Below are positions 17,855 through 27,673 of a DNA stretch of 64,000 nucleotides, one piece after another. Below the pieces are notes generated by a model, which worked only from the letters and a program-made list of their open reading frames with translations, was not told where the DNA came from and ran no database searches. The stretch spans positions 171,501 to 235,500 of the forward strand of contig NC_011681.1 in assembly GCF_000150955.2 (NCBI RefSeq), written 5' to 3'. Source of the stretch: Phaeodactylum tricornutum CCAP 1055/1 (taxonomy: Eukaryota > Bacillariophyta > Bacillariophyceae > Surirellales > Neidiaceae). Numbering within the stretch: the first letter of the stretch is position 1; each line of letters begins with the position of its first letter. The position numbers were made by a program, and so were the translations under genes.

Positions 17855-18466
17855 CAGATGAGCAATCCCCGGATCAATGAGCAAAGACATGACCTGCTAG
17901 CTAACAGCCACGAAGGAAAAAAAGGATTGCCCTGGTTGAGGATGAAACTGGATTATATCGGGCGAGTGATTTGCAAAAGTAGCCTCTCGTTCTTGCTAAT
18001 CAATTGCAAAACGACTGTAGGTAAAAAGACTGTAGGTGTAATATCTTGATTGATGAAGACTGACTCCCTTACACCGGGAACCAATACATACATATAGATA
18101 TGACCTCGGTTGTGATGTTGCAAAATAGCGGCCACATAATTCTATAATTGCCCTTAATGTATGCTTGAGATTTTCTATTGATTGTAAAATGAGGCATCCT
18201 ACTCTGTCGGGACAAGGGAGATGCTTCCGAACTCATAGACCAAGTCGCTGACAGTGAGTGCGCTGCTCCGGCTATAACGGGAATGGCTCCAAATGTCGTT
18301 TGTCTATACCAAAAGCAATGGACACAAAGAGTTTGGTTCTCTCACTGACATTGCGCTTCAGATGGTGGACTCGGTCGGTACAAAACCTCATGTTGTATAT
18401 GAAGATTTTCGTCAGAGCAGGCCAATTGGATTTACTCGTACGTGAGCGAGATGGACTGAATTCTCG
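17855..18466. other. Intergenic
   Basis: About 610 bp after ALG1. Short open frames only; nothing supported. Confidence 0.5.
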
Positions 18467-18856
18467 TCAAGATTTCGACAGGCCACCGAGGGAAGCAATC
18501 TTGATATTGCCTTTCCATTTTTCTTTGCGAAGCAGGCCCAGAAAGCCTCTCCGGGGGGTTGTTCTGCAAGTGGGAGGCAGGTTCTCAACACTGCTTCGAC
18601 AACTTCTGAGCGACGACCACGAGTCTTCGTGTCCATGATTGATTTCGCTTCCGGAATAATGACGCGGCTCAAAATTTCCCAACATGCGATCTATCCACGT
18701 CAAGCCATCGCTTTCGTGTATGGGCCGAGGAGGTGTTCTTTGCATGGTATTTCGAATGCGTTCATTTAGGCAAGAGAATCTGAATGAATCAGAATGATGA
18801 CGGCTGTGAAAAGCTGTCCAGCTTTCGGCCTTGATCATTTGGTTCGGACGTGCCAT
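18467..18856 (-). CDS. Possible small hypothetical protein
   Basis: A 129-residue open frame from the ATG at 18856. The frame is open upstream to 18976 but with no ATG. It is rich in Arg, Ser and His ('WTAFHSRHHSDSFRFSCLNERIRNTMQRTPPRP', 'GLTWIDRMLGNFEPRHYSG') and ends in a basic region. I recognise no domain. The residue mix is not obviously random, but the length is close to what chance could give, so this is a tentative call. It lies alone in a gap of about 1.7 kb between ALG1 and the TPR gene. Confidence 0.3.
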   Translation of the reverse strand: MARPNQMIKAESWTAFHSRHHSDSFRFSCLNERIRNTMQRTPPRPIHESDGLTWIDRMLGNFEPRHYSGSEINHGHEDSWSSLRSCRSSVENLPPTCRTTPRRGFLGLLRKEKWKGNIKIASLGGLSKS

Positions 18857-19572
18857 TGTCAGTGGTAGATGATCAATATGAAATAATTGTGATGGTACTC
18901 TAAAACTGGCTTTATTAGTTTCGACCACCACCGCGCCTGAACAATGCAAGAGGTTTCTGGATACACACCCGCGCAAGCATTAATGAATCGTTCCGCTCGT
19001 CACGGAAGTGAGAAATGTGTAACGACTGAATGTGAGTCGTGCCTTTTCGGAATCACATTTAGAAGCGGTTATTTTTAGTACTACGTTGAAACAATTCCCA
19101 TGTAAGGCTTATACTAAAATAGTCAACGTAAAGTTCATTATGTACATGAGTGAAGAGCTGGGAATTGTCTTGTTGCAAATCCTTTGGACCCGTACTTGTC
19201 CACAATAAACAATACCTCTGCTTATCTGGGACTCAGAGGCAACTGGTTTTACCTACCAGGCTATTCACACTTCTTTCTAGGTGTAACAGCAATCGAATTT
19301 TATAAGTACTTACTTTTACACATGTAACATAGTCGCTGGTTGTCTTCTTTATTTGATTTGAAGGATGTTTAGGAATGTTCCAGGTAAGTCTTCGACGGTA
19401 CTCGCACATCCGACCGACGATATGCAATCCTGCCAGAAATCCTGATTCGAGTTTGGAAGTTTCGTCAATAGGATCAAACATCACGAACCGCAAAACGTGC
19501 CACAATCTACTTCGCAAGGTCAAGATTGTCAGGAATCGAGTGGTTGTCATCGCAAAACAATAGCATATAAGT
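18857..19572. other. Intergenic, 5' flank of TPR gene
   Basis: About 715 bp, AT-rich, with no supported gene. Confidence 0.5.
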
Positions 19573-22135
19573 ATGACACGTTCGCCCGAAGTGATGCGAA
19601 ATCTTGATGAATCGCTCGTCCAGATACTTCCTAAGGAAAAGAGTAGCGATTTCCTTTCGTTCCTGAATGAAAACCGCCAGCCGGGTACCCCGGACAAACA
19701 ACATCCTCCACATGCGGGCACTTTCACCATCTATTCGAGGGAAGCCCCTTCCAATTTTCCGAGTTTTGAGGAAAAGAATGATAACGGTGACGATGCTGCG
19801 TATGAAGAGATGACTGCCTATATTCGCAATTCACGCTCGGTACAGCTTCCCAAATGGAACTCTACACCTGAAGTGTTGGTACCCTTAGCGCCCTCAAATG
19901 CACATCGAAAGCCCCGATCGCGTCTCCGGGGGACAACAATCCAGCCCTCTCTTCCTTCCCTTGATGAAAAGAAACCCTTGTCACCAACTCTTTTAGACAA
20001 AGAGCGTAAAGACTGGGTTTGCTCTGCCTCTCTGGTAGTCCAATCGAAAAGTTCCAATGTGAGGAGACGACGGCTGCGACGCACGTCCTCCAAGAACGGC
20101 AAGCATTTAGTTTCCACATTTGGTTCCAAAGTTTCACCGTCGACGGCGAGTGGAGTGCCCCCGATGAAAAAGTTGACGCGAGCTCTCTGTGTTGAAAAAC
20201 TGGAACAGCATGCGCTTTTTCTGGCCGCAACGGGTCACGAAGAAAAGGCAATTTCCCTCCACAACGATGCTCTCCTTGTAAATCAAGCTGAGCTTGCCCA
20301 AATCGAAAGACATCTTCAACACGCACAGAATAGGCATCCAGCCTCGGTGGAATCCATTTCTGACCGACTTTACGAAGATTGCATTTCTGTCACCCAGTCA
20401 GTGGGTAATATTCGTACAAAAATGGCAATTCTATTTGACCGTATGGGAGATATAGAGGGGGCTACTTTCTGTGCTCAAGAGTCCTTGAATGCTTATAGAC
20501 AACAAGAAGGACTCCTCAAAACGCACAATCGAGATCCATCACAAGCAAGAGAGTCCATGAAAATAACCAAAATTCTGCAGAGGAGAATTGAGCAAGCGCA
20601 TCTAACTTTGGAAAATCGTCAGATTTTGCACAGGGAGATTTTTGTGCTTCGCAACGGCATGCGGAACACATGTTGATCCAACTCCTGGTAAGGACAGCGT
20701 CTTACCAGAAGTTCAATCGCCTACTGCTAAACTCCAAGTCGCTTCCGTCCCACACACAACAAATTACAGCCCCACAGTCCCTACGAATATCCAAGAGTAC
20801 ATTGTAGACTCATAATCTTCGTAGTTCATTGTTTTCCTGACTTCGATCTCCATTGTCGTTTTGTGTTCATCAATAACACATGCTCCCAGAATGAGAGAAA
20901 ACACCTGATCAACGAAATTCAAAAAAAGGCTAGAGCTGTTCTGCAGCTTGAAACAGACAGTCTCGGGACCGGGCATCCTCAAGTAGCTGATACATTGTCC
21001 TTCCTAGGTACCATCACACTGGAGCAGAATGATCCAAATGCCGCTCTTCAACTTCTGATCAAGGCAGTGTCTATCACAAAACATGCTCTTGGCACAAAGC
21101 ATCCTCACACTGGCCTGAAGCTTTTGCAGACAGCAAAGATCAGCATGCAAGTTGCGCCTCCTGACGTCGAAAAGTCGTTAGACTACTTTATGCAAGCCAT
21201 ATATACGCTCCAATACTCCAAGGCCCATGCACACGTGGTTGGCTATACCATGAATGATGTTGCAATCATGAGAATCCAAAGACACGAGTTTCCCGCCGCC
21301 TTGGCGTTGCTTTACGAAGCACTGGCCTTCTACAAGAAAGCATACAAAGAGTTAAATGAAGGAGATATCAAACTGATCAACATTCAGATCTGGCGTAATA
21401 TCGCTGAATGCACTTCCCAAATGCAGGACTTCGACAAGGCTTCAGAGGCCTTGCTAATGGCCTTACGTATCCAGCGAGAAGCCAGGAAACTATGCAATGT
21501 TTCCAAACACTCTGTGCATATTCCCCTTTCAGATGATGCTAGCATCGCTGAATCTTTATGCCGGTTGGGAAAAGCATACGTTGGGGCTGGACAGTATGTG
21601 GAAGCCTTGACCGTCTACGAGGAAGCTCTTCTAATGCATAGGGAGAAAGTTACAGAGGCACATCCTTCTGTAAGTAAAAGTACGCATCCAGAACTCCCAG
21701 CTAGGCTGGATCAACTTGCGAACGCGCTTTTTCATGTTGGAGAAACGCACTACGCCATAGGGGCTTTTGACACGGCCCTCGATTATTACAATGAATCGAT
21801 GCAGAAGAGGCTAATTAGCGATTCTCATCGTCCAGAGAATAGAATAAATATGGTCCACTGCGCTATGTGCTTGGTGGGAATTGGATCGATCCATGCACGT
21901 AAAAGCAATTTTCAAGATGCTCTGAGGACTTTCAGCGACGCGATGTCTTGGAGTGAGGCGCATGGTACGTATTCTGCACGAAAGTAAACGAACTAGTGGC
22001 ACTTCCTCATTGAAATTTACAACTTGTGATTCAGGTCTAAAAGAAAATCATCCCATTGCTACAATGATCCGCATTCGAATCGAGGAGACAAAGGTGAAGG
22101 TCTTGGAACGGCAGAGTAGTAGAAACGCACTGTAG
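19573..22135 (+). CDS. TPR / kinesin-light-chain-like protein, four exons
   Basis: I model four exons: 19573-20617, 20709-20803, 20890-21964 and 22035-22135, giving 771 residues with all phases consistent. Introns 2 (GTAGAC...TCCCAG, 86 bp) and 3 (GTACGT...ATTCAG, 70 bp) are convincing. Intron 1 (GTCAGA...TACCAG, 91 bp) has a weak donor; without it the frame closes at 20676. The N-terminal 200 residues are disordered and basic. From about residue 205 onward there are TPR helices ('KLEQHALFLAATGHEEKAISLHNDAL', 'GTGHPQVADTLSFLGTITLEQNDPNAALQLL', 'AESLCRLGKAYVGAGQYVEALTVYEEAL'). The last exon adds the typical 'HGLKENHPIATMIRIRIEE' end of kinesin-light-chain repeats. It is a protein-binding scaffold; the partner is unknown. 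Confidence 0.75.
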
Positions 22136-22417
22136 AAAGGATATAAAAAGCGTCGGAAGGAGCCGGAATATCGATTTGTGATCATTTGGCTCTGCACTTC
22201 CAACATCACACTTACGTAACAAAGAACGTACTCCTATTAAATCCTCCAAGCTCTTATGGGCAACAAAATATGTTCGCTAGAAAATTTGCAGTAAGCAAAA
22301 GAATTTCTTCAGGGTACTCTTGTCTTTTAACCTTAGAGATAAACCAAACCAAGCAATTGATGTAACTTACAGTTACCGAGGCGCCGACCCAATTGCCAAC
22401 CTAACAGCATGTGTCAA

Positions 22418-23947
22418 CTAATGTTGTCCCTCCCCACATTCCGAGCAGAACTTCGCGGCTCCAGGAAGTGTATTCCTACAAAACAGGCAAAATTTTGATC
22501 CTCCGTTCTTTATGTTTGGCGTTCTGTCGTTTTCAGTGTCTCCCGATTCTACTTCGGGGCGTAGCACGACTTCTTCCTGTACCGTCACATCGTTCTCGAC
22601 AATTTGGAGAGGAGTAGAGGTTTTGACCAGTCCTTCACTGTGCCATGCATTTAGAACGGTGGCAACTTCACCAAAGCGGTCGACAATTGCATCTGCAAAC
22701 TCTTGGTGAAGAGAATTCACCAAGTAATCTGTAGCCCCTACCTGCATCTTAACTACTTCATTCTTAGAAACATCTTTCACCAGAGCTTCAACGCTTCGCT
22801 CCGGCTTTCCCTCCGACAATGCATAATCTACCTGTTTGTTGAGGACCAGCTCTCGAGCCCAGACGCTACGCATATTCAGATCTTTTGCAGCGACTACGTC
22901 TTTGATGAAATCATCACCCACATGAACCCACCACGGTCCCAATCTTGATTCCAATTCATAGTCTTGGGCGTCATCGTCGGGAAGGAGATGTTTTAAGCTA
23001 GGGTGACCGGCCAGTTCCTGTACAGCTTTTAGGTAGATTCGTTTGTCAGGTTTGCTTATTCCAACTTTTTCGGCGTTGACGCAGAAATGAAAATATTTGG
23101 ATAGCTCATCAATCAAGCGTGGATCTGAGTTGCCATCCGTAATGGCTCCAATCACGACCGAATGTCCATCCGACGTTTGAATAGCAGCTATTTCTTGAAG
23201 ACATTCTTTCACAGCTTCAGCCATGTTAAAGGTAATGGCATCGTGGCGCGCATTTGTCCAAGTCTGAAATGCTTCTTCGGCAGAGCATTCAGCACTCTCG
23301 GACGAGTATCCGTTGTCGTCCAAAAGAATTTTTCGAATGGCATCTTTTCGGAGTAGTGTTAATAAAGCTGGAGCTTTTGCCTGTTCCACTTCAATGGGGC
23401 AGTATCGTTCTTTGTTTTCTTTGAATAAAATTCCCATTATTGTTTCTATTCGCTGAGGTTGAACGACGCCTCGTGCGTCGAGGAAGGCCGCGAGAGCTTC
23501 ATTGGCGGCGGAAATAGTCGCCGATGTGACCCATAAAGTATTGTCGAGATCAAACGAAACAACTCTGACTTCGCTGGACTGCTGCAGGTTCATCATTCCT
23601 TCGAGCTTGAAAGGAGCAGCGTTTCTGAAGGACAGGAAAACCGAATCTTGGTTAGGGTACAGAAGACTCACCAATGAAATTGGTCCTTGCTCGACCTACC
23701 CTCCTTCTTGATACATGCGTTCCCACTTTAAAGGGTCCTCTTCAGGAATACGCCCTTCCATAAAAGTCGATTGAAGGGACAGCCAAAACGACACTCTCTG
23801 ACGCCTTTGAGAATAAGAGGGGTATAAAAACCATGCACAGGACACGCGCTGCCTAGAGATGCAGGCGACGGCACTCGAAAAAAGAATTGTGAATTTACGG
23901 ACTTTGCCGAGAACAACTCTTCGATTTTTGGTTGAAGGTATGATCAT
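22418..23947 (-). CDS. HAD-family hydrolase with C-terminal zinc ribbon, two exons
   Basis: Exon 2 (22418-23624) encodes a HAD phosphatase-like domain: motif I 'SFDLDNTLW', motif II 'GAITDGN', motif III Lys in 'GISKPDKRIY' and motif IV 'HVGDDFIKDVVAAK'. The C-terminus is a zinc ribbon ('FCLFCRNTLPGAAKFCSECGEG'). The frame in exon 2 has no ATG before 23596. A 75-bp intron (23625-23699, GTAGGT...CTTCAG) joins it in phase to an upstream exon (23700-23947) ending 'EEDPLKWERMYQEGG', giving 484 residues. The start could be 23947 (stop codon directly before it) or 23761 (MEGRIPEEDP...). The substrate is unknown; the HAD subgroup includes sugar-phosphate and nucleotide phosphatases. Confidence 0.75.
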
Positions 23948-24486
23948 CTACTCTCCTGGAACAGCTCCGTCGCAAAGCCAGGACCTCTACCTTTCGTAAA
24001 TTGATAATTACAGTTAGACAACGAAGCACTTTTCATGGCGCGTACTGTGTGTGAGTCACGATCAACACGATTTCCAGTCAGATAAGCAGGATTTGACATC
24101 GGCAGCTAACTTTGTGCTGACTATCGTCCGTCCACACTATACTGTATATCCGTGAATGGACTAGTTCGTGGACTGGATTTTGGTTCACAGTCCCGTTTGG
24201 TGGGAATGAAAGGAAACGGCAATTCTAACATTAGCGAGGTGAAAGATGAAGGCAGGAGCGGTAACACGCTAGCCCATTCGAGACAAAATCTCCATTTGAT
24301 GTAAAGTACTTTATTATGCTATCGCATCTGTTTAAATCTGTGAGAGTTCACAGTCAACTGTTCTTTCAAAAATTCTCGTCGAATGTCCCAATTTTATCAG
24401 TTCTCGTTTCCAGTGCACACGAAATCGGGAACATTGTCAACAAGCACGTTTGCTATGTTCCTAGGAACTCGTCTAAGGGAATGGCA
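23948..24486. other. Intergenic
   Basis: About 540 bp; 5' flank of the HAD gene and 3' flank of the peptidase-like gene. One TCACAGTCA word at 24348-24356 (plus). Confidence 0.55.
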
Positions 24487-25343
24487 TCATCTGCCCCGGC
24501 AATTCTTTGTGCAACCGGTGACCACCTTTTTACAACAACCAGCTTTTCCGTCGCCCGAGACAGCTCGAGCGTAGCCATCAGTAATGACTAAAGCTGCAGC
24601 TTCATCGATACCAATACACGCTTGCTCCGGGTACTTCAATAGCATGGCATCTGAATCTTGTGATCGCGGGAGACCATTGCTCTGGGTAGCGTCGTGATGT
24701 GGTACGCATAACGCAGGGAGATACCCGAGGCCTTCAACTCTAGAGAGCCCGCAAGAGCAGCACAGTCGTCAGAGGATTGGCTCGAAAAAAATGTAGTCGG
24801 GTCCATTGAGTCCGAGTGACCATATTCGAACCAACAAATTGCTCCAGCACTGCCCCCACATAACACAGGCGGGGGATTTTTTTGGATTACACAGTTTCGA
24901 ATCATGGCGTCGATCTTCAGTTGCTTCCAGCGCTTGACGGCGTACAAAGTGTTGCCACCACTGACCATAATCACATGAGCCGAATCAATAACGTCTCGGA
25001 TTTCATCATGGGAAAGATTCTTTTGAGCAGCTTCACTAACTTCAAGCTTGATAACTTTACAGTTTGATAGTCTAGAGTACGCATGTGTTTGGGCCTCGAA
25101 TGCATCGTTCTTGTCGTAGGTTGCCGTTCCAAGGTACACGAGTCGGATCTCCTTTTCTTCTATGGAATCCGTCAGATCCAACACAGCCTTTACGATAGGA
25201 TCTAGGCACATGGACCGGCCTCTCCCGGCAGCGACAATTCTCAGCTTATTCCGAGCTACAGAATTCATCATAGTGCTAGCTACTAACAATGCCGTTACCC
25301 ACAACATTCCGGGCGAAATTTTTGCGATGCGCAGAAAAGACAT
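24487..25343 (-). pseudogene. Peptidase E (S51) / class I amidotransferase-like, frame broken
   Basis: The first frame starts at the ATG at 25343 with a hydrophobic leader ('MLWVTALLVASTMM'). It carries 'MVSGGNTLYAVKRWK' and the nucleophile motif 'GGSAGAICWFEYGHSDSMDP' of S51 peptidases (Ser in GGSAG). It ends at 24636 with residues unlike the family. The family's C-terminus is present in another frame down to 24487: 'VEGLGYLPALCVPHHDATQSNG...', then 'ACIGIDEAAALVI'. The switch lies near 24738-24750. An 83-bp GT-AG pair (24738-24820) would fix the frame but would remove the conserved 'GHSDSMDP', so I favour a single-base indel: a real broken allele or an assembly error. If intact, it would hydrolyse Asp-X dipeptides or a related amide. 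Confidence 0.7.
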
Positions 25344-25588
25344 TCAAGCCGTAGAACATGTCTTGCGTATCTTAAACCTACAAATGTCTCTGTAAGGGCT
25401 ATGATGTATGCCACAGAGCGCACTAGAAAATTCCGATCATTGTGACTCACTGTCAACATGCCTACCAAGATAGGTATACCATTTGACTATGAGTTATGTC
25501 ACTTTCCATCTCTACTGATAACTTTATACAATAAGCAGTAAAGACAAATGCCGACCAAACGACTCGCAAGCCTCGTTCGCAATACGCT

Positions 25589-27064
25589 TTACGGAGCAAC
25601 GACTGGAGCCGCATCCGAATGGCTTCGTGGCCTTCCCTTGAGGGCGGTCAGGGGCGTTACTTCGGTAGGAAGCGAAAACAGCTTAGGTTTGATATTTCCA
25701 TTTGCTTGTGGATCACGGGGAATTGTTCCATACACGAGAGCAAATAGGGGAAGAGTGAGCCCTAACAAAACCACGTTGGGTCCAAGATAGTTTCCTGCCG
25801 ATTCGGCCCACTCCACCAGTGGTCCCTGGACCAGGGACACGGCACTGACCACGACGTTGGTCAAACCCAACAGAACTCCGTAATTACGAAAACCAAAGAG
25901 TTCTCCAGTTTGGTGGAACACGGTACTGTACACGAGTTGTCGAGAGGTGGCGACGGAGGTAAAGACAATAAAAATTTGGTACCAGGCCTGGCCGGGCAAA
26001 AACGCCAAGACGGAGCCGTATAAAACACCCACCACGTTGGCGACTTGGAAGCAAGTGATGGTGGACCGTGACAACAAATAGGCGACCCCTGGTAGAACCA
26101 CAAACCCAAAGGGTAGAATAGCCCCAAAAATACCAATCAGCATTTCCGCCATGGCCGGTTTCATCGCGTAGTTCAACTGATCGTTGATGGACGCGACGAC
26201 AAAATTGAGTTTAAGAATATGGACGGCCACCCACAAGGCGAGACAATAAAAGGGCGGAGAAGACAAGACTTGGGACAGCGGCGCGTCCTTGAGTACCGAT
26301 GGAGCCGGCTCCAGGGACAACTTGCCTGGACTGAGGTACGGCGAGGCGGCGCCCAGGTACGAATTGGTGCGCTGGCGACGCGCGGCGGACGGTGGCGCCG
26401 GATCGGGTAATATAGTGTGGGGCCAAACCAAGACGGCGGTCAAGAAGGTGAAGAGCGGTACCAGTAAATACAATCGAAAGAATAAGGTGGTAGTCATGCC
26501 AAAGAAGGTAGAAGCAGCCGAAAATAAGGCAAAGACAATAGTACCCCCGTCAAAGGCCCCGGCTTGTGCCGACATGAGGAGCGCCGCCCCTCCGGTGCCA
26601 CCTTCCCGCGCTTGTCCCGGAAAGAGCCTCGCTAGATGCAGCGTCGGCAACTGTACCGCGGGACCGGAAAACCCCACGAGCGCGAAGCCAAGATCGAGAC
26701 AAGTAGTGCTCTGTGTCGCGAAAGAACACAAAGCTAGTCCAACCGCCAAAAGCAAACTGGCGGCCATACCGCACGATTTGGGCCCGAAGCGATCCAGCAC
26801 CAGGCCGAATGGCAAAGAGGAAAGATAATTGCCGATGGCTCCGTGTGTAAAGATCCGTGCAAAGTCGCTGGGAGATAGATCGATGCCTTCCTGGCGGAGA
26901 ATTGGCAAGAGCGAAGCCCATCCAAACACCACACCGGCCGTTAGTAGCGTATGCAGCACACCAATCGATGCATAGAATACGGGATGAGCGCGCAGTCGGG
27001 CGTGGTACGGATCTTCTCCGTCCATCGCGCTGTGACTGATATTGTTGGCTGTTGGTGTGGCCAT
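25589..27064 (-). CDS. Major facilitator superfamily transporter
   Basis: A 491-residue protein with 12 predictable membrane helices, started at the ATG at 27064; the frame reaches 27103, but with a TTG. Helix 1 is 'FYASIGVLHTLLTAGVVFGWASLLPILR'. The loop 2-3 signature is present as 'SSLPFGLVLDRFGPKSCGM', matching the MFS G-x-L-x-D-R-x-G pattern. The overall look recalls the SLC43 / yeast Fmp42 group, whose better-known members carry neutral amino acids, but substrate cannot be read here. A loop of about 60 residues rich in Pro and Arg separates the two six-helix halves. A variant of the TCACAGTCA word (TCACTGTCAG) sits directly before the ATG. Confidence 0.85.
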   Translation of the reverse strand: MATPTANNISHSAMDGEDPYHARLRAHPVFYASIGVLHTLLTAGVVFGWASLLPILRQEGIDLSPSDFARIFTHGAIGNYLSSLPFGLVLDRFGPKSCGMAASLLLAVGLALCSFATQSTTCLDLGFALVGFSGPAVQLPTLHLARLFPGQAREGGTGGAALLMSAQAGAFDGGTIVFALFSAASTFFGMTTTLFFRLYLLVPLFTFLTAVLVWPHTILPDPAPPSAARRQRTNSYLGAASPYLSPGKLSLEPAPSVLKDAPLSQVLSSPPFYCLALWVAVHILKLNFVVASINDQLNYAMKPAMAEMLIGIFGAILPFGFVVLPGVAYLLSRSTITCFQVANVVGVLYGSVLAFLPGQAWYQIFIVFTSVATSRQLVYSTVFHQTGELFGFRNYGVLLGLTNVVVSAVSLVQGPLVEWAESAGNYLGPNVVLLGLTLPLFALVYGTIPRDPQANGNIKPKLFSLPTEVTPLTALKGRPRSHSDAAPVVAP

Positions 27065-27673
27065 TGTCTGACAGTGAGTGCGACGCGACTCCACTTGGTA
27101 CAAAGATTGGTGTTCACTGGTCCTTGTGAATTATCTCGGTGTTGGTGTTTCTGTGGATGGGGTTTCCCGATATCCTTACAATAACTTGCAGAGTGAGAAA
27201 AACCATGAGGATGCACTAGTCGTCTTCCCTATTCTTTGTTGCTTGGGTGTGACTGTGATTGTCGTCATCTGTCTGGCTTGGTCCCCTACCAGTCTGTCCG
27301 TGATGGATGCCTTTTTTTTGTGAACTTCCGTGCTGGTGCGGCCATCTTCTCGGATATGTTTCGGAAGACGAAAGATACTGTCGCTCCAACATTGTGGCTC
27401 GTTTCCGAAAGTTTGCATTTCGACGTCTGTCCATCACTCGATTAAGTCCCATCCGTCAGGTGATCCCGAGTTCCCTCGCACCCAACGAAAACAAAACAGT
27501 AACTAACTGTTAGCCAGAATCTTTGGCCGAAGGCATCACCATCACCAACCCAACCACTGCAATTGGTCTGGGTAGCAACTGATGGAAGAGCGTATTTATT
27601 CGCTATCAACCGACGCAACGGTATCGTCTGTCCAGTCATACCAGGCACAGAGAAAGCGCAAACCGGACCAAAC
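27065..27673. promoter_or_regulatory. Divergent promoter region, MFS / m5U methyltransferase
   Basis: About 610 bp between divergent starts. Contains TCACTGTCAG just before the MFS ATG and a perfect TCACAGTCA (minus) at 27250-27258. Confidence 0.5.
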
